Source: a virus
Direction: 5' to 3' (one strand)
IMG/VR virus record: IMGVR_UViG_3300030117_001114
Span: 4,828-31,752 of that record
Length of the DNA stretch: 26,925 nucleotides
The notes beneath the pieces are model-generated. The model worked only from the letters and a program-made list of their open reading frames with translations, was not told the DNA's origin and did no database searches. Shown piece by piece: positions 15,448-24,075 of this stretch (the first letter of the stretch is position 1; each line of letters begins with the position of its first letter). A program made the position numbers and the translations under genes.

Positions 15448-16607
15448 TGGCTATAACAGAACAACGAAATTTACCAGCACAGTTTATAGAAGATGTTGGA
15501 AAAGATTATGCAAGACAATTAACTGCAGCAACAGCTGCACCACTTGATACAAGTAAATTTGCACCAACAGTTGCAGGTCAAACAGCGTTACAAAAACAAG
15601 CAACACAATTAACAGGCACAGGTATTGGTTCTTACCAACCATTTTTAACAGCAGCACAACAAGCAGGTGCAACAGCTGGAACTGGTTTAGGTTTAGCACA
15701 AACAGGATTAGGAATTGCAGGTCAAGAATTAACTGGAGCAGGGACAGCTCTTGGCACAGCAGGCACAACAACTGCAGGAGCACAACCTTTTATTGGTGCA
15801 GCACAAACAGGACTTGGAACTGCAGCAGGTTTAACTGGAACAGGTGCAGGAACTGGAGTGGGTTCTATATCTTCTTACATGTCGCCGTACCAACAACAAG
15901 TTATTGATACATCATTAGCAGAATTTGACAGACAAGCAGCAGCGAGACAACAAGCAATATCAGATCAAGCAGTAGCACTTGGTGGTTTTGGTGGTGGTCG
16001 TGAAGGTGTTATGCAATCAGAATATCAAACACAATCAGACAGAAACAGAGCAGCTTTACAAGCACAATTACAAGCTCAAGGATTTAGTCAAGCACAAGCA
16101 GCAAGACAAGCAGATTTACAAAATCAAATGGCATTATCACAAGGTCAATTAGGATTAGGTCAAGCACAACTTGGTTTAGGTGCAGCACAAGCAGCTCAAG
16201 CAGGACAACAAGCGGGCATGGCAGGTCAAAGAGCAACGCTTGCACAACAACAAGCAGCATTAGGTCAAGCACAATTAGGACTAGGTCAATACCAAACAGG
16301 ATTAGGTGGAGCGTTACAAGGGTTCCAAGGAACAGATATAGCAAGAGCGGGTCAGGTGGGCGCCGCGAACCAAGCTCAAACACAAGCTGTATTAGATGCC
16401 TTGAGAGAACAAAACAGATTAGCTGCATACGAACCATTAGAAAGATTAGGTATCTTTGGTCAAGGTGTAACTGGTCTAATGGGAGGATACCCAGCACAAT
16501 ATCAATTTACATCGCAGCCTAATGCATCTCCATTAGCATCGGCTCTTGGAATAGGATCAACATTAGGTGGTATCTACGGCAATGTAATGGGAACAAAGAA
16601 ACCATAA
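15447..16607 (+). CDS. Ala/Gln/Gly-rich internal virion protein, DNA-ejection type
   Basis: 386 aa, extremely rich in Ala, Gln and Gly. Residues about 60-140 are Gly/Ala/Thr repeats (TGLGLAQTGLGIAGQELTG). A conserved core (SYMSPYQQQVIDTSLAEFDR, then ARQQAISDQAV and GGFGGGREGV) lies near 145-190. Residues about 195-320 are long Gln/Ala helices with LGLGQAQ repeats. The SPYQQQVID core and this composition recur in phage proteins annotated as internal virion or DNA transfer proteins, similar in character to P22 ejection proteins. Its ATG overlaps the upstream TAA by one base, and its stop overlaps the next gene the same way. Likely packaged with DNA and released into the host envelope. Function is inferred from composition and operon position. 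Confidence 0.65.
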   Translation: MAITEQRNLPAQFIEDVGKDYARQLTAATAAPLDTSKFAPTVAGQTALQKQATQLTGTGIGSYQPFLTAAQQAGATAGTGLGLAQTGLGIAGQELTGAGTALGTAGTTTAGAQPFIGAAQTGLGTAAGLTGTGAGTGVGSISSYMSPYQQQVIDTSLAEFDRQAAARQQAISDQAVALGGFGGGREGVMQSEYQTQSDRNRAALQAQLQAQGFSQAQAARQADLQNQMALSQGQLGLGQAQLGLGAAQAAQAGQQAGMAGQRATLAQQQAALGQAQLGLGQYQTGLGGALQGFQGTDIARAGQVGAANQAQTQAVLDALREQNRLAAYEPLERLGIFGQGVTGLMGGYPAQYQFTSQPNASPLASALGIGSTLGGIYGNVMGTKKP

Positions 16608-17749
16608 TGAATAGAACTTTAAGAAGACCGATGTTTAGAATGGGTGGTAGCACCGAAGGTATTACATCTGGATTAGATATGCCTAAAACAAATGCATCAA
16701 GACAAAATTTTAAAAATGGTAATTCTGCTGAATATAAATCACCACTAGGATTAAAATTTACTGAAATGGATTTAAGTAGATTTAAAAATCAAAATAATAA
16801 TGACATGGAGTCTAGATATAAACGTGCTATGGATTTTATAGAATCTAAAAGAACACCAAGAACAAATGATTTAAATGATTTTTTAATTAGCATGGGATTA
16901 GATTTGGTATCAAGACCTACATCAGGAAATATATTTGCTGACGTTGCAACATCAGCTAAAGGTCCTTTTGCACAAATGCAAGCTGCAAAAGCATCAAGAG
17001 CCGCGGACCAAGATAAATTATCACAAGCTTTAGTAGGTGATATTATGGAACAGATGAGTAAAGAAGATATTGCAAGAATTAAAGCTAAAAGTGAAGCAGG
17101 TAAAGGAACAAAACAATTTGAGTACAAAGGTAAGTATGAAGATTACCAAGCTTTGTTAAAGACACAAAGAACTTTAGAAGATCAAAAAACCAAATTAGAA
17201 GAACAAAAAACAATTGCAGAAAAAGAATCATTGGATCCTGCAAATGAGTTTGCTATTCCCACAGACACAACTGCAATAGATTTAAAAATTGAACAAATAA
17301 ATAAACAAATAGAAGACAATGCTAAATTACAAGCATTGTTTATAGATAAAGAAGAAGATCAAGTTAGGTCCGCTATACTTAAAGGTATAGCTAATGGTGT
17401 GTTTACTTTTGACGATCTTGTTGTTTATGATGAAACAGGTGTACCGCCAAGAGATGAAAATGCTGACGGTGGTAGAATAGGTTATCAACAAGGCAACATG
17501 GTACAACCAAACACAATGCAAGCAACAATGCCTACGGACCAAGGACCAACACAGGACAGTGCAGTGCAAGATTTAACTTATGAAGAATTAAGATCTAGAC
17601 TTCCAGAATCTATTACAAATGATATAGTACAATTAATTGCAAATAGCCAACAAGCGTTGGTAGAGTTTGCAAATATACAAACACAACAAGACGTAAAAGA
17701 ATTCAATAGAAAATACGAAGTTAATTTAGTATTACCACAGGAGGCGTAA
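16607..17749 (+). CDS. Virion-associated protein of unknown function with DGGRIGY motif
   Basis: 380 aa. The N-terminus has the basic motif RRPMFRMGGSTEGITSGL, seen in other marine phage proteins of this operon type. Residues about 70-160 are mixed helix with FADVATSAKGPFAQMQ. Residues about 175-250 are a strongly predicted coiled coil (LLKTQRTLEDQKTKLEEQKT). A DGGRIGYQQG motif at about 287 matches the one in the 872-aa protein. The C-terminal 50 residues are helical (YEELRSRLPESITNDIVQL). There is no signal, membrane or catalytic motif. It is joined to both neighbours by one-base TAATG overlaps. Best guess: internal structural or ejection-complex protein. Confidence 0.65.
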   Translation: MNRTLRRPMFRMGGSTEGITSGLDMPKTNASRQNFKNGNSAEYKSPLGLKFTEMDLSRFKNQNNNDMESRYKRAMDFIESKRTPRTNDLNDFLISMGLDLVSRPTSGNIFADVATSAKGPFAQMQAAKASRAADQDKLSQALVGDIMEQMSKEDIARIKAKSEAGKGTKQFEYKGKYEDYQALLKTQRTLEDQKTKLEEQKTIAEKESLDPANEFAIPTDTTAIDLKIEQINKQIEDNAKLQALFIDKEEDQVRSAILKGIANGVFTFDDLVVYDETGVPPRDENADGGRIGYQQGNMVQPNTMQATMPTDQGPTQDSAVQDLTYEELRSRLPESITNDIVQLIANSQQALVEFANIQTQQDVKEFNRKYEVNLVLPQEA

Positions 17750-20700
17750 TGGCTTCAAACACTCCGTTTAAATCTAAACAGGATACAGAATACAGCATTG
17801 ATAAAGACACTGTTAATGCAATTATTAAAAAAAGATTTAATACAAAAAAGAAACCTAAAAAATTTACATGGAAAGGTTTATTTGATGCTACAGCTATTTT
17901 AGAAACTAATCCATTTAGTCCTAGAAAATTAGAAAGAATAAAACAATTAATGGAAGGCAGTGAAGCTAATGAAAAAGATTACATAGATACATTTGAAGAT
18001 TTAGAAAAAGGGTTTTACTCTGGTGTACAAAAATTAGGTTATGCTATTGGTGATCTTGCAACAGCAGGTATAGATTTAACTGTAGGTAGAATAGGAGATA
18101 CTAATCTTAATGAAAAACTTACAGAAGTTTATGAAGAAAATAAATTAAAAGAACCCGAAGCTTTAACAGGTAAATTAGTTGAAGTATTAACACAATACGG
18201 TGTGCCAGGTAGTGCTGCATTTAAAATTACAAATAGATTAAGAAAATTATCTTTAGCTAAAAAAGCAAAAGCTGCAAGTGCTGCAGCAATAGGCACAACT
18301 GCTACTAATATAGCATCAAAGTCTGGTGTTATGGCAACTGCATTTGGTATTACAGATTTTTTAGCAACAGAACCTGGTAGAGGAAACATAGTTTTAAAAG
18401 AAGAAGATACAGAAGGGTTGTCAGGCACAGATTTAGCAGCAGCTAGATTTAAAAATAGATTAAGATTTGGTGCAGAAGGTGCAACTATTGGTGCTGGTTT
18501 TAGTTTGTTAGGTAAGCCTGCATCTATTGGATTAAAGTATGGTTTGTTTAAACCACTTGGTCTTGGTATGAAAGGGGTTGGTAAAGTTGTAGGTGGAGCT
18601 TCGTGGTTGTTATCTAAAGACCCTGTTGTTATACCAACGATTGCAAAAAAATTACAGCAAGGAACAGCGTATAGTTTAGAAAAAATTATATCTCCTGTGC
18701 TTGTAGGTAAAGCACCATTTAAAACACAATTACCTGACTTTGAAAAATGGAGAATGTTTTCTGTAAATTCTAACGATCCGTTAAAGGCAAGATTAAAAAA
18801 ATTTGACAACGTTTTATCTTGGTTTAGATCTGTAGGTAAAAATACTAATCAACAGTTTACACTATCATCAAGAGCAGCAAGAGAAATAAAAGCACGATCT
18901 AGAACTATAGAAAAATATTTAGAGTCTATTGAAAAAAAAGCTTATGATTTAGCAAAAGGAAACAGAGATTTATATAATACAAAAACTGTATCACCATCTA
19001 GTCAACAACATTATTTAGATCAAACATTAGATTATTTAAAAGGTAAAATAAGATTAAACCAATTACCAGATACTTTGCAAGAAAGTGCAAAAAATTTAAA
19101 TAAAGAAATGATACAGATTAAAAAGAAATTTGGTCAACTATTACCAGAAAGTGAATTAAAAAATTATTTATTACAAAATGTAAGCACATACATGCGTAAA
19201 TCTTTTTCTATATTTACAGATCCAACATTTAAACCTGATAAAAAAGTGTTTGATGGTGCTGTAGATTTTATGTCAAATCTTATTAAGAACAATAGAGATT
19301 TAAGAAGAGCTGCTTTAGACGAACCAGCACATGCAGGTTTTAAACCAGAAGCTAAAATTAAAAAATTTGGAGAATCCCTTGTACAAAAAATATTGTATGA
19401 AGGTAAACACAATAATGGAGATCCATTAGAATTTTTAAAAAGAGTGGCTAAACAAAATTTAAGATTAAAAGATGTTGTACGAACAGGTGATGAGTTACCG
19501 GACGCTATTAAAAAATTATTAGGTGAAGAGAATAATTTAAAAGCAGCAGTAATGACTACAACTTCACATGCAATTACACAGGCAACTAATAAAAAATTAT
19601 TTGATCGTGTTGCTGCACTAGGTATTAAAGAGGGTTGGTTGTTTAAAGATGAAGCAAGAGCAAATGCAAGAGGTATATTAGATGCAGAAAAAATTAAACA
19701 CGTACCTGGTCTAGGATTTTTAGGATCAAGATTAGATAAATTATTTGGGTCAAGACAAGTTGCAGAAGCAATGAGAGGCACACCTGGTAAGTTAGATGGT
19801 GCCATTCAAAATGCTGCATACAGAGGAATACTACAAATAAAAGTTGCTACACAGTTTGGTAAAACTGTATTATCTCCAGCTACACAAGTTCGTAACGTTA
19901 CATCGGCAAGTTTATTTCCGCTAGCAAATGGCCACATAGGTGGAGGCGCATCTGTTACTGAAGCATTTAGAATGACATTAGATGATATATTTGGTGCAGG
20001 AAAAGTTTTAGATGAAAAAGTATTAATTGATAAAATAGAAGATAAAATTAGAAGAGGAGTGTTAGATGAAAACATTGTAGCATCAGAGCTTGGTGCCGTT
20101 CTTAAAGACATTAAAAAAGGATCTATAAATTCAATAGATGGTTTGTACAATAAATTAACAAACGGTAAATTTATGAAAGGTGCAACACGTGTTTATGCAG
20201 GTGGTGATAATCTTTGGAAATGGTTCGGTGATGAGTATGTGCAATCACAAATGAAAAATACATATAAAGATTTAAATGCAATAAAAAAATGGTTTCCTGA
20301 AGTGCAAGGACAAGAATATATTGCAAGAGATCTGTTTACTAACAAATTAAAAACATACGACGATGCAATAAAAGAAGCTGCAGCTTGGTATATTAGAAAT
20401 ACATACCCAACATACAGTAAAGTTCCAGAAGTAATTAAAGCAATTAGAAAACTACCATTTGGTAACTTCGTATCGTTTCCTGCAGAAATGATGAGAACAA
20501 GTTTTAATATTATGAATATTGGTATGAAAGAAATTGGATCTAGTAATGCTGCATTAAGACAAGTAGGTTATAGAAGAATGATAGGGGCTTACACTGTATT
20601 AGGTGGAGCTTCAACAGCAGCTCTTAACATAGCATCAGAAGTTTCAGGTGTTAGTTTAGATGAATTAGATGCATATAAAGAGTCTTTCGCAGCAGAATGG

Positions 20701-21885
20701 AACAAAAATTCTATTCTTTTACCTATGAATAAATGGAAAAAAGGTAAAGGAAAAGCAATAAACTTTTCATACTTTAGTCCATATGATGTAGTGCAAAAAC
20801 CATTTGAAGCTTTTGCTGCTACTTGGAATAAAGGTAGAATGACTAATCAAGAAATAGATGACATGACAATAGATCTTTTTGCAAATACAACTGGTGAGTT
20901 ATTAAACTCATTTATATCAGAGCCAATTGGTTACGAAAGAATTATTGATGTAGTTCCTAGAGGTAAATTTGGTAGAGGTGGAACTAAAAAAGCAGGTGGT
21001 GTAGTTTATTCAGAAACAGATAGTACTTCAGATAAAATGACAAAAAGTTTTGCTCACATATTAACCGGTTTAGAACCAGGAGCTTACACAACAGGTAAAA
21101 AAATAGTTGGTGCTGTTGAAGGTGATGTAAGAAAAGGTGGTGATCCATATGATTTACAAGATGAAGCACTTGCATTACTTTCTGGTATTAGAATTATAAA
21201 TGTTGATGCACCAAAAAGTATGCAATACAAAATTACAGATTTTCAAAGAGACAAAAGATCTGTAACTACAGCAGAAGATTTTTATAGTTTAAAAAATGCA
21301 CTTAATAGAGGACCAGAAGAATTAGCAAATGAATTTAGAAGAATACAAGATGAATCTTTTAAAGTGCAACAAGATTTTTATATAACTTTGCAAAATGCAT
21401 TAAAAATGGGTTTAACAAAAAAAGATTTAAGACGTATTATGAAAGAAAGAGGTATGGGTGTAAGAGAAATGAATATGTTATTAAGAGGTAAAATGGAACC
21501 ATTTAAATTTTCTGAATCACGTTTTAGAAAAAGAGTTAAGGATGCAAAAAAAGCATATCCTGATGAAGATATTATAAAATCATTTTTCTTTCCAAGAAAA
21601 GAATTTATAAAAGTTATGAGAGAGTATAGAAATAAATCTTTAAAACCTATAGAGCCTGAAGTTAAACAAGAAGTAGAAGAAACAGAAGGTCCGTCTATTA
21701 TTGAAAGATTTAGAAACATGTTGCCCTCTAGCATAACTAATTTAAGATCACAAGTGCCACCATTACCAAACACACCCACTCCAAGAGTGCAAACTACAGC
21801 ATTAAAAAATCCAACAACAGGCTTGACAAGAACAGAGACTGCATTACTATCACCAACAGAACAAGTAATTGCTAGGAGAACATAA
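17749..21885 (+). CDS. Giant internal virion / DNA-ejection protein
   Basis: 1378 aa, the largest gene here. The N-terminal about 100 residues are basic and charged. Residues about 150-300 contain Gly/Ala-rich hydrophobic helices (AAAIGTTATNIASKSGVMAT, then FGAEGATIGAGFSLLG) able to enter a membrane. The remainder is long charged helix, with AAWYIRNTYPTYSKVPEVIK and FVSFPAEMMRTSFNIMN conserved-looking cores near 880-930. The C-terminal 60 residues are Pro/Thr-rich. No lysozyme or transglycosylase motif was recognised, unlike T7 gp16. Size, composition and position last in the operon before lysis suggest the large ejection protein that helps carry DNA across the envelope. An AGGAGGC ribosome site precedes ATG 17749, which overlaps the upstream TAA. 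Role inferred. Confidence 0.65.
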   Translation: MASNTPFKSKQDTEYSIDKDTVNAIIKKRFNTKKKPKKFTWKGLFDATAILETNPFSPRKLERIKQLMEGSEANEKDYIDTFEDLEKGFYSGVQKLGYAIGDLATAGIDLTVGRIGDTNLNEKLTEVYEENKLKEPEALTGKLVEVLTQYGVPGSAAFKITNRLRKLSLAKKAKAASAAAIGTTATNIASKSGVMATAFGITDFLATEPGRGNIVLKEEDTEGLSGTDLAAARFKNRLRFGAEGATIGAGFSLLGKPASIGLKYGLFKPLGLGMKGVGKVVGGASWLLSKDPVVIPTIAKKLQQGTAYSLEKIISPVLVGKAPFKTQLPDFEKWRMFSVNSNDPLKARLKKFDNVLSWFRSVGKNTNQQFTLSSRAAREIKARSRTIEKYLESIEKKAYDLAKGNRDLYNTKTVSPSSQQHYLDQTLDYLKGKIRLNQLPDTLQESAKNLNKEMIQIKKKFGQLLPESELKNYLLQNVSTYMRKSFSIFTDPTFKPDKKVFDGAVDFMSNLIKNNRDLRRAALDEPAHAGFKPEAKIKKFGESLVQKILYEGKHNNGDPLEFLKRVAKQNLRLKDVVRTGDELPDAIKKLLGEENNLKAAVMTTTSHAITQATNKKLFDRVAALGIKEGWLFKDEARANARGILDAEKIKHVPGLGFLGSRLDKLFGSRQVAEAMRGTPGKLDGAIQNAAYRGILQIKVATQFGKTVLSPATQVRNVTSASLFPLANGHIGGGASVTEAFRMTLDDIFGAGKVLDEKVLIDKIEDKIRRGVLDENIVASELGAVLKDIKKGSINSIDGLYNKLTNGKFMKGATRVYAGGDNLWKWFGDEYVQSQMKNTYKDLNAIKKWFPEVQGQEYIARDLFTNKLKTYDDAIKEAAAWYIRNTYPTYSKVPEVIKAIRKLPFGNFVSFPAEMMRTSFNIMNIGMKEIGSSNAALRQVGYRRMIGAYTVLGGASTAALNIASEVSGVSLDELDAYKESFAAEWNKNSILLPMNKWKKGKGKAINFSYFSPYDVVQKPFEAFAATWNKGRMTNQEIDDMTIDLFANTTGELLNSFISEPIGYERIIDVVPRGKFGRGGTKKAGGVVYSETDSTSDKMTKSFAHILTGLEPGAYTTGKKIVGAVEGDVRKGGDPYDLQDEALALLSGIRIINVDAPKSMQYKITDFQRDKRSVTTAEDFYSLKNALNRGPEELANEFRRIQDESFKVQQDFYITLQNALKMGLTKKDLRRIMKERGMGVREMNMLLRGKMEPFKFSESRFRKRVKDAKKAYPDEDIIKSFFFPRKEFIKVMREYRNKSLKPIEPEVKQEVEETEGPSIIERFRNMLPSSITNLRSQVPPLPNTPTPRVQTTALKNPTTGLTRTETALLSPTEQVIARRT

Positions 21886-22079
21886 TGGCTAAAAATGCAT
21901 TACAAAAAATAGAAGATCATGAAAAACTTTGCAGAATTATGCAAAAGCAGACGCATGATAAAATTCACAAAATAGAAGCACAAATAAGTAGATTAGAAAA
22001 AATTGTATTAGTGTCTGCAGGTATGTTAATTATGGGTATGGCTAACATGATATTTATGTTATTATCAAACACACAATAA
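21885..22079 (+). CDS. XhlA/holin-like small membrane protein
   Basis: 64 aa. The first two-thirds are a charged, probable coiled coil (HEKLCRIMQKQTHDKIHKIE, then ISRLEKI). The C-terminal third is one hydrophobic segment (VLVSAGMLIMGMANMIFMLL) ending in a short polar tail. This order, helix then C-terminal membrane segment, is that of hemolysin XhlA-type proteins, which assist host lysis. It sits directly before the endolysin gene, as holins often do. The TAATG overlap joins it to the 1378-aa gene. Holin activity is not proven, and it could be a spanin-like or regulatory partner. Confidence 0.65.
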   Translation: MAKNALQKIEDHEKLCRIMQKQTHDKIHKIEAQISRLEKIVLVSAGMLIMGMANMIFMLLSNTQ

Positions 22080-22084
22080 AAATT

Positions 22085-22561
22085 ATGCAACTTTCTAGAA
22101 ATTTTTCTCTTCAAGAGTTAATTAAATCAGACACTGCTATTAGGTTAGACATTAATAACAATCCTAATTCAGGTCAGATAGAAAAATTAAAAGCACTTTG
22201 TGAAAATATTTTACAGCCGGTACGTGATCATTTCGGCAGAGTAAAAGTGACCAGCGGATTTCGTAGCGAACAACTTTGTATTAAAATAGGTAGCTCTACA
22301 AATTCACAGCATGCCAAGGCTGAAGCCGCAGACTTTGAAGTAATGGGCACAGACAATGCAGAATTAGCTGATTGGATTTATGCAAACCTAGATTTTGACC
22401 AATTAATATTAGAATTTTACACACCGGGTGAGCCGAACAGTGGGTGGATACATTGTAGCTATACTACTGACCAACCAAGAAAACAATTTCTACATGCATA
22501 CAAATCAGAAGGTAAAACTAAATACAAACCTGTAATTGGAAAAGCAAAAGATCTAGTTTAA
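22085..22561 (+). CDS. Endolysin, M15-family peptidase
   Basis: 158 aa. A zinc peptidase of the M15 (Peptidase_M15_3) type that cleaves peptide cross-links or D-Ala-containing stems of peptidoglycan. The core VTSGFRSEQL is followed by the zinc ligands His76 and Asp83 (SQHAKAEAADFE) and by His123 in SGWIHCSY. Glu110 in LILEF is a plausible catalytic base. The N-terminal NFSLQELIKSDTA is typical of these phage enzymes. There is no signal peptide, so release would depend on a holin such as the 64-aa neighbour five bases upstream. Length is normal for a single-domain enzyme. No Shine-Dalgarno is visible; the ATG follows TAAAAATT, which includes the upstream stop. It ends 30 bases before the convergent helicase gene. 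Confidence 0.9.
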   Translation: MQLSRNFSLQELIKSDTAIRLDINNNPNSGQIEKLKALCENILQPVRDHFGRVKVTSGFRSEQLCIKIGSSTNSQHAKAEAADFEVMGTDNAELADWIYANLDFDQLILEFYTPGEPNSGWIHCSYTTDQPRKQFLHAYKSEGKTKYKPVIGKAKDLV

Positions 22562-22567
22562 AAATTT

Positions 22568-22583
22568 TAGCGCGCTACGCGTA
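22568..22583. repeat. Overlapping GC-rich palindromes at a convergent gene junction
   Basis: TAGCGCGCTA (22568-22577) is a perfect 10-bp palindrome, and TACGCGTA (22576-22583) is a perfect 8-bp palindrome sharing two bases with it. The segment is strikingly GC-rich for this genome and fills the 30-base gap between the endolysin stop and the helicase stop. CGCG-CTA-CGCG could also fold as a small hairpin. No run of T follows on either strand, so a standard terminator is not supported. Confidence 0.55.
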
Positions 22584-22591
22584 TAGTCCTA

Positions 22592-24022
22592 CTAAATCCA
22601 TGATTTAAGTTCTTCACCTAACACTTCAGAGGCTATATTTATTTTTTTTCTTAACGCTTTAACAATTTTTTCATCAACAGTATCTTCAGCATTTATATCT
22701 ACATATGTTACAGGTTTTTTCTGTCCCATACGGTGTGCTCTGTCTTCTGATTGTAATCGTTTTTCTAGGTCATAACCATTAGAATAGTAAATTACAGTGT
22801 TTGCAGCTGTCAAAGTAATGCCATAGCCGCCCGTAGAAGGCGTTCCAATAAAAAATCGACACTTGGGGTCGTCTTGAAAACGTTTAATATTGTTTTGTCT
22901 TTCTTCTTTTGGTGTTAATCCATAATAATCAACAAAAGATTTTGGACCATATTCATTATTTATAGCCTCTATAATTTTATTAATATCATATTGATAATGT
23001 GCCCAAATAATAGCTTTACCCTCTACATCTTCAAGCACAGTCATTAATTCATTTATTCTATTATTTTGTATTGATTGAGTTACACCACTGTCATCAGTAA
23101 AATGACCACAAGTTATTTGTTGTAAACGCATTAATTGAGTTAATGAATTTTTTGTACTAGATACTTTTCCTTGTAATATTGCTAATGCTTGTTCTTTCAT
23201 TTGAGCGTACAATTTAAATTGATCTGGTGTTAATTGTATTTGACGTTTAATAAATATTTTATCTGGTAAATCTAAACAATCTTCTTTTAATACACGATAA
23301 GAAAAAGTTTTAATTGTTTCTGATAACTCACCAAGATTTTTAAATTTATCTACAACTTGTATTGATCTGCCATGCGCATGCATAGTTTTCATTTCTGCGT
23401 ATCTATTTCTAAATGCATAATAAGAACTAAAATCTAATAAATAAGGATCAAGAAACTCACATTGACTATACAAATCTAATGGATTTTTAGTAACAGGTGA
23501 ACCTGTCATAATACGTCTGTATTTAGCTTCTTTAGATAAAGTTACAATATTTTTAGTCCGTTTAGCACCTGGATTTTTTATTGTAGTAGATTCATCAATA
23601 GCCATCATTGCATTATGTGATCGCAAAAATTTACCTGCAAAAAGTCTACCCTTATCTGTACTAAAAGCTTCAACATTCATAATTAAAATATGTAAAGCTG
23701 TTTCTACCTCAAACAATGTTTCTAATTTTTCTTGTTGTTTTTTATTTATATTTGGTTGCCATAATACAGTCACATTTTCTATATGGTTTGGTAAATGTGT
23801 TGGTAACTCATTACTATACCAAGTTCCTACAACACCTTTAGGTGCAACAATTAAAGCACCATCTATTTTTCCTTTATCATAAAGCATAGACATATTGTCT
23901 ATTAATACTTTTGTTTTACCCGTACCCATTTCCATAAAATAAGCGTAAGTTTCTTTGTTCCACGATTTTTCCAATGCAGTTATTTGATGTGCATATGGCT
24001 TTGTTTTAAATTTATAATTCAT
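22592..24022 (-). CDS. SNF2-type superfamily 2 helicase/ATPase
   Basis: 476 aa from the chosen ATG, giving MNYKFKTKPYAHQITALEKS. The Walker A motif EMGTGKT is at 31-37, the Walker B AIDEST at 141-146, motif III MTGSP at 172-176, and motif VI QSEDRAHRMGQ at 424-434 with the LTAANTVIYY strand just before. These are hallmarks of SNF2 helicases, ATP-driven duplex DNA translocases used by phages in replication, recombination or remodelling. The frame can be extended to a GTG at 24061, but that lies inside the promoter palindrome. The ATG at 24022 follows a purine-rich AGAAAGAAG site. It is the only minus-strand gene, convergent with lysis and divergent from the replication genes. No nuclease domain is attached. 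Confidence 0.88.
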   Translation of the reverse strand: MNYKFKTKPYAHQITALEKSWNKETYAYFMEMGTGKTKVLIDNMSMLYDKGKIDGALIVAPKGVVGTWYSNELPTHLPNHIENVTVLWQPNINKKQQEKLETLFEVETALHILIMNVEAFSTDKGRLFAGKFLRSHNAMMAIDESTTIKNPGAKRTKNIVTLSKEAKYRRIMTGSPVTKNPLDLYSQCEFLDPYLLDFSSYYAFRNRYAEMKTMHAHGRSIQVVDKFKNLGELSETIKTFSYRVLKEDCLDLPDKIFIKRQIQLTPDQFKLYAQMKEQALAILQGKVSSTKNSLTQLMRLQQITCGHFTDDSGVTQSIQNNRINELMTVLEDVEGKAIIWAHYQYDINKIIEAINNEYGPKSFVDYYGLTPKEERQNNIKRFQDDPKCRFFIGTPSTGGYGITLTAANTVIYYSNGYDLEKRLQSEDRAHRMGQKKPVTYVDINAEDTVDEKIVKALRKKINIASEVLGEELKSWI

Positions 24023-24039
24023 AGTTTTCTTCTTTCTAG

Positions 24040-24073
24040 TTGACAATATAATCAAGAACACTTATATTGTCAA
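24040..24073. promoter_or_regulatory. Symmetric bidirectional promoter / operator palindrome
   Basis: TTGACAATATAA (24040-24051) and its exact reverse complement TTATATTGTCAA (24062-24073) flank a 10-base centre. Rightward promoter: TTGACA at 24040-24045, 17 bases, TATATT at 24063-24068. Leftward promoter, read on the minus strand: TTGACA at 24073-24068, 17 bases, TATATT at 24050-24045. Each arm thus carries the -35 of one promoter and the -10 of the other. The site lies between the divergent helicase and 24076 genes. It could also bind a dimeric repressor. The sequence pattern is exact; promoter function is inferred. Confidence 0.75.
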
Positions 24074-24075
24074 GC

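Noticed and set aside
15484-16497. Leu-rich minus-strand frames opposite the Ala/Gln-rich gene
   Set aside because: The Leu/Val/Gln composition is the mirror of Gln and Ala codons on the plus strand. There are no plausible starts or domains, so these are not membrane proteins.
18129-19805. Long open frames on the minus strand opposite the 1378-aa gene (226 and 213 aa)
   Set aside because: They lie wholly opposite a well-formed long gene, have Ser/Pro/Asn-rich low-complexity translations, no ribosome sites and no recognisable motifs. They are a by-product of codon bias in AT-rich DNA.
22562-22591. Intrinsic terminator or attachment site at the convergent junction
   Set aside because: The palindromes lack a following T-run on either strand, and there is no integrase gene or tRNA-like sequence in the window to support an attachment site.
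24022-24061. GTG at 24061 as start of the helicase
   Set aside because: It would place the start inside the promoter palindrome and add a non-conserved 13-residue extension. ATG 24022 has a purine-rich upstream site.
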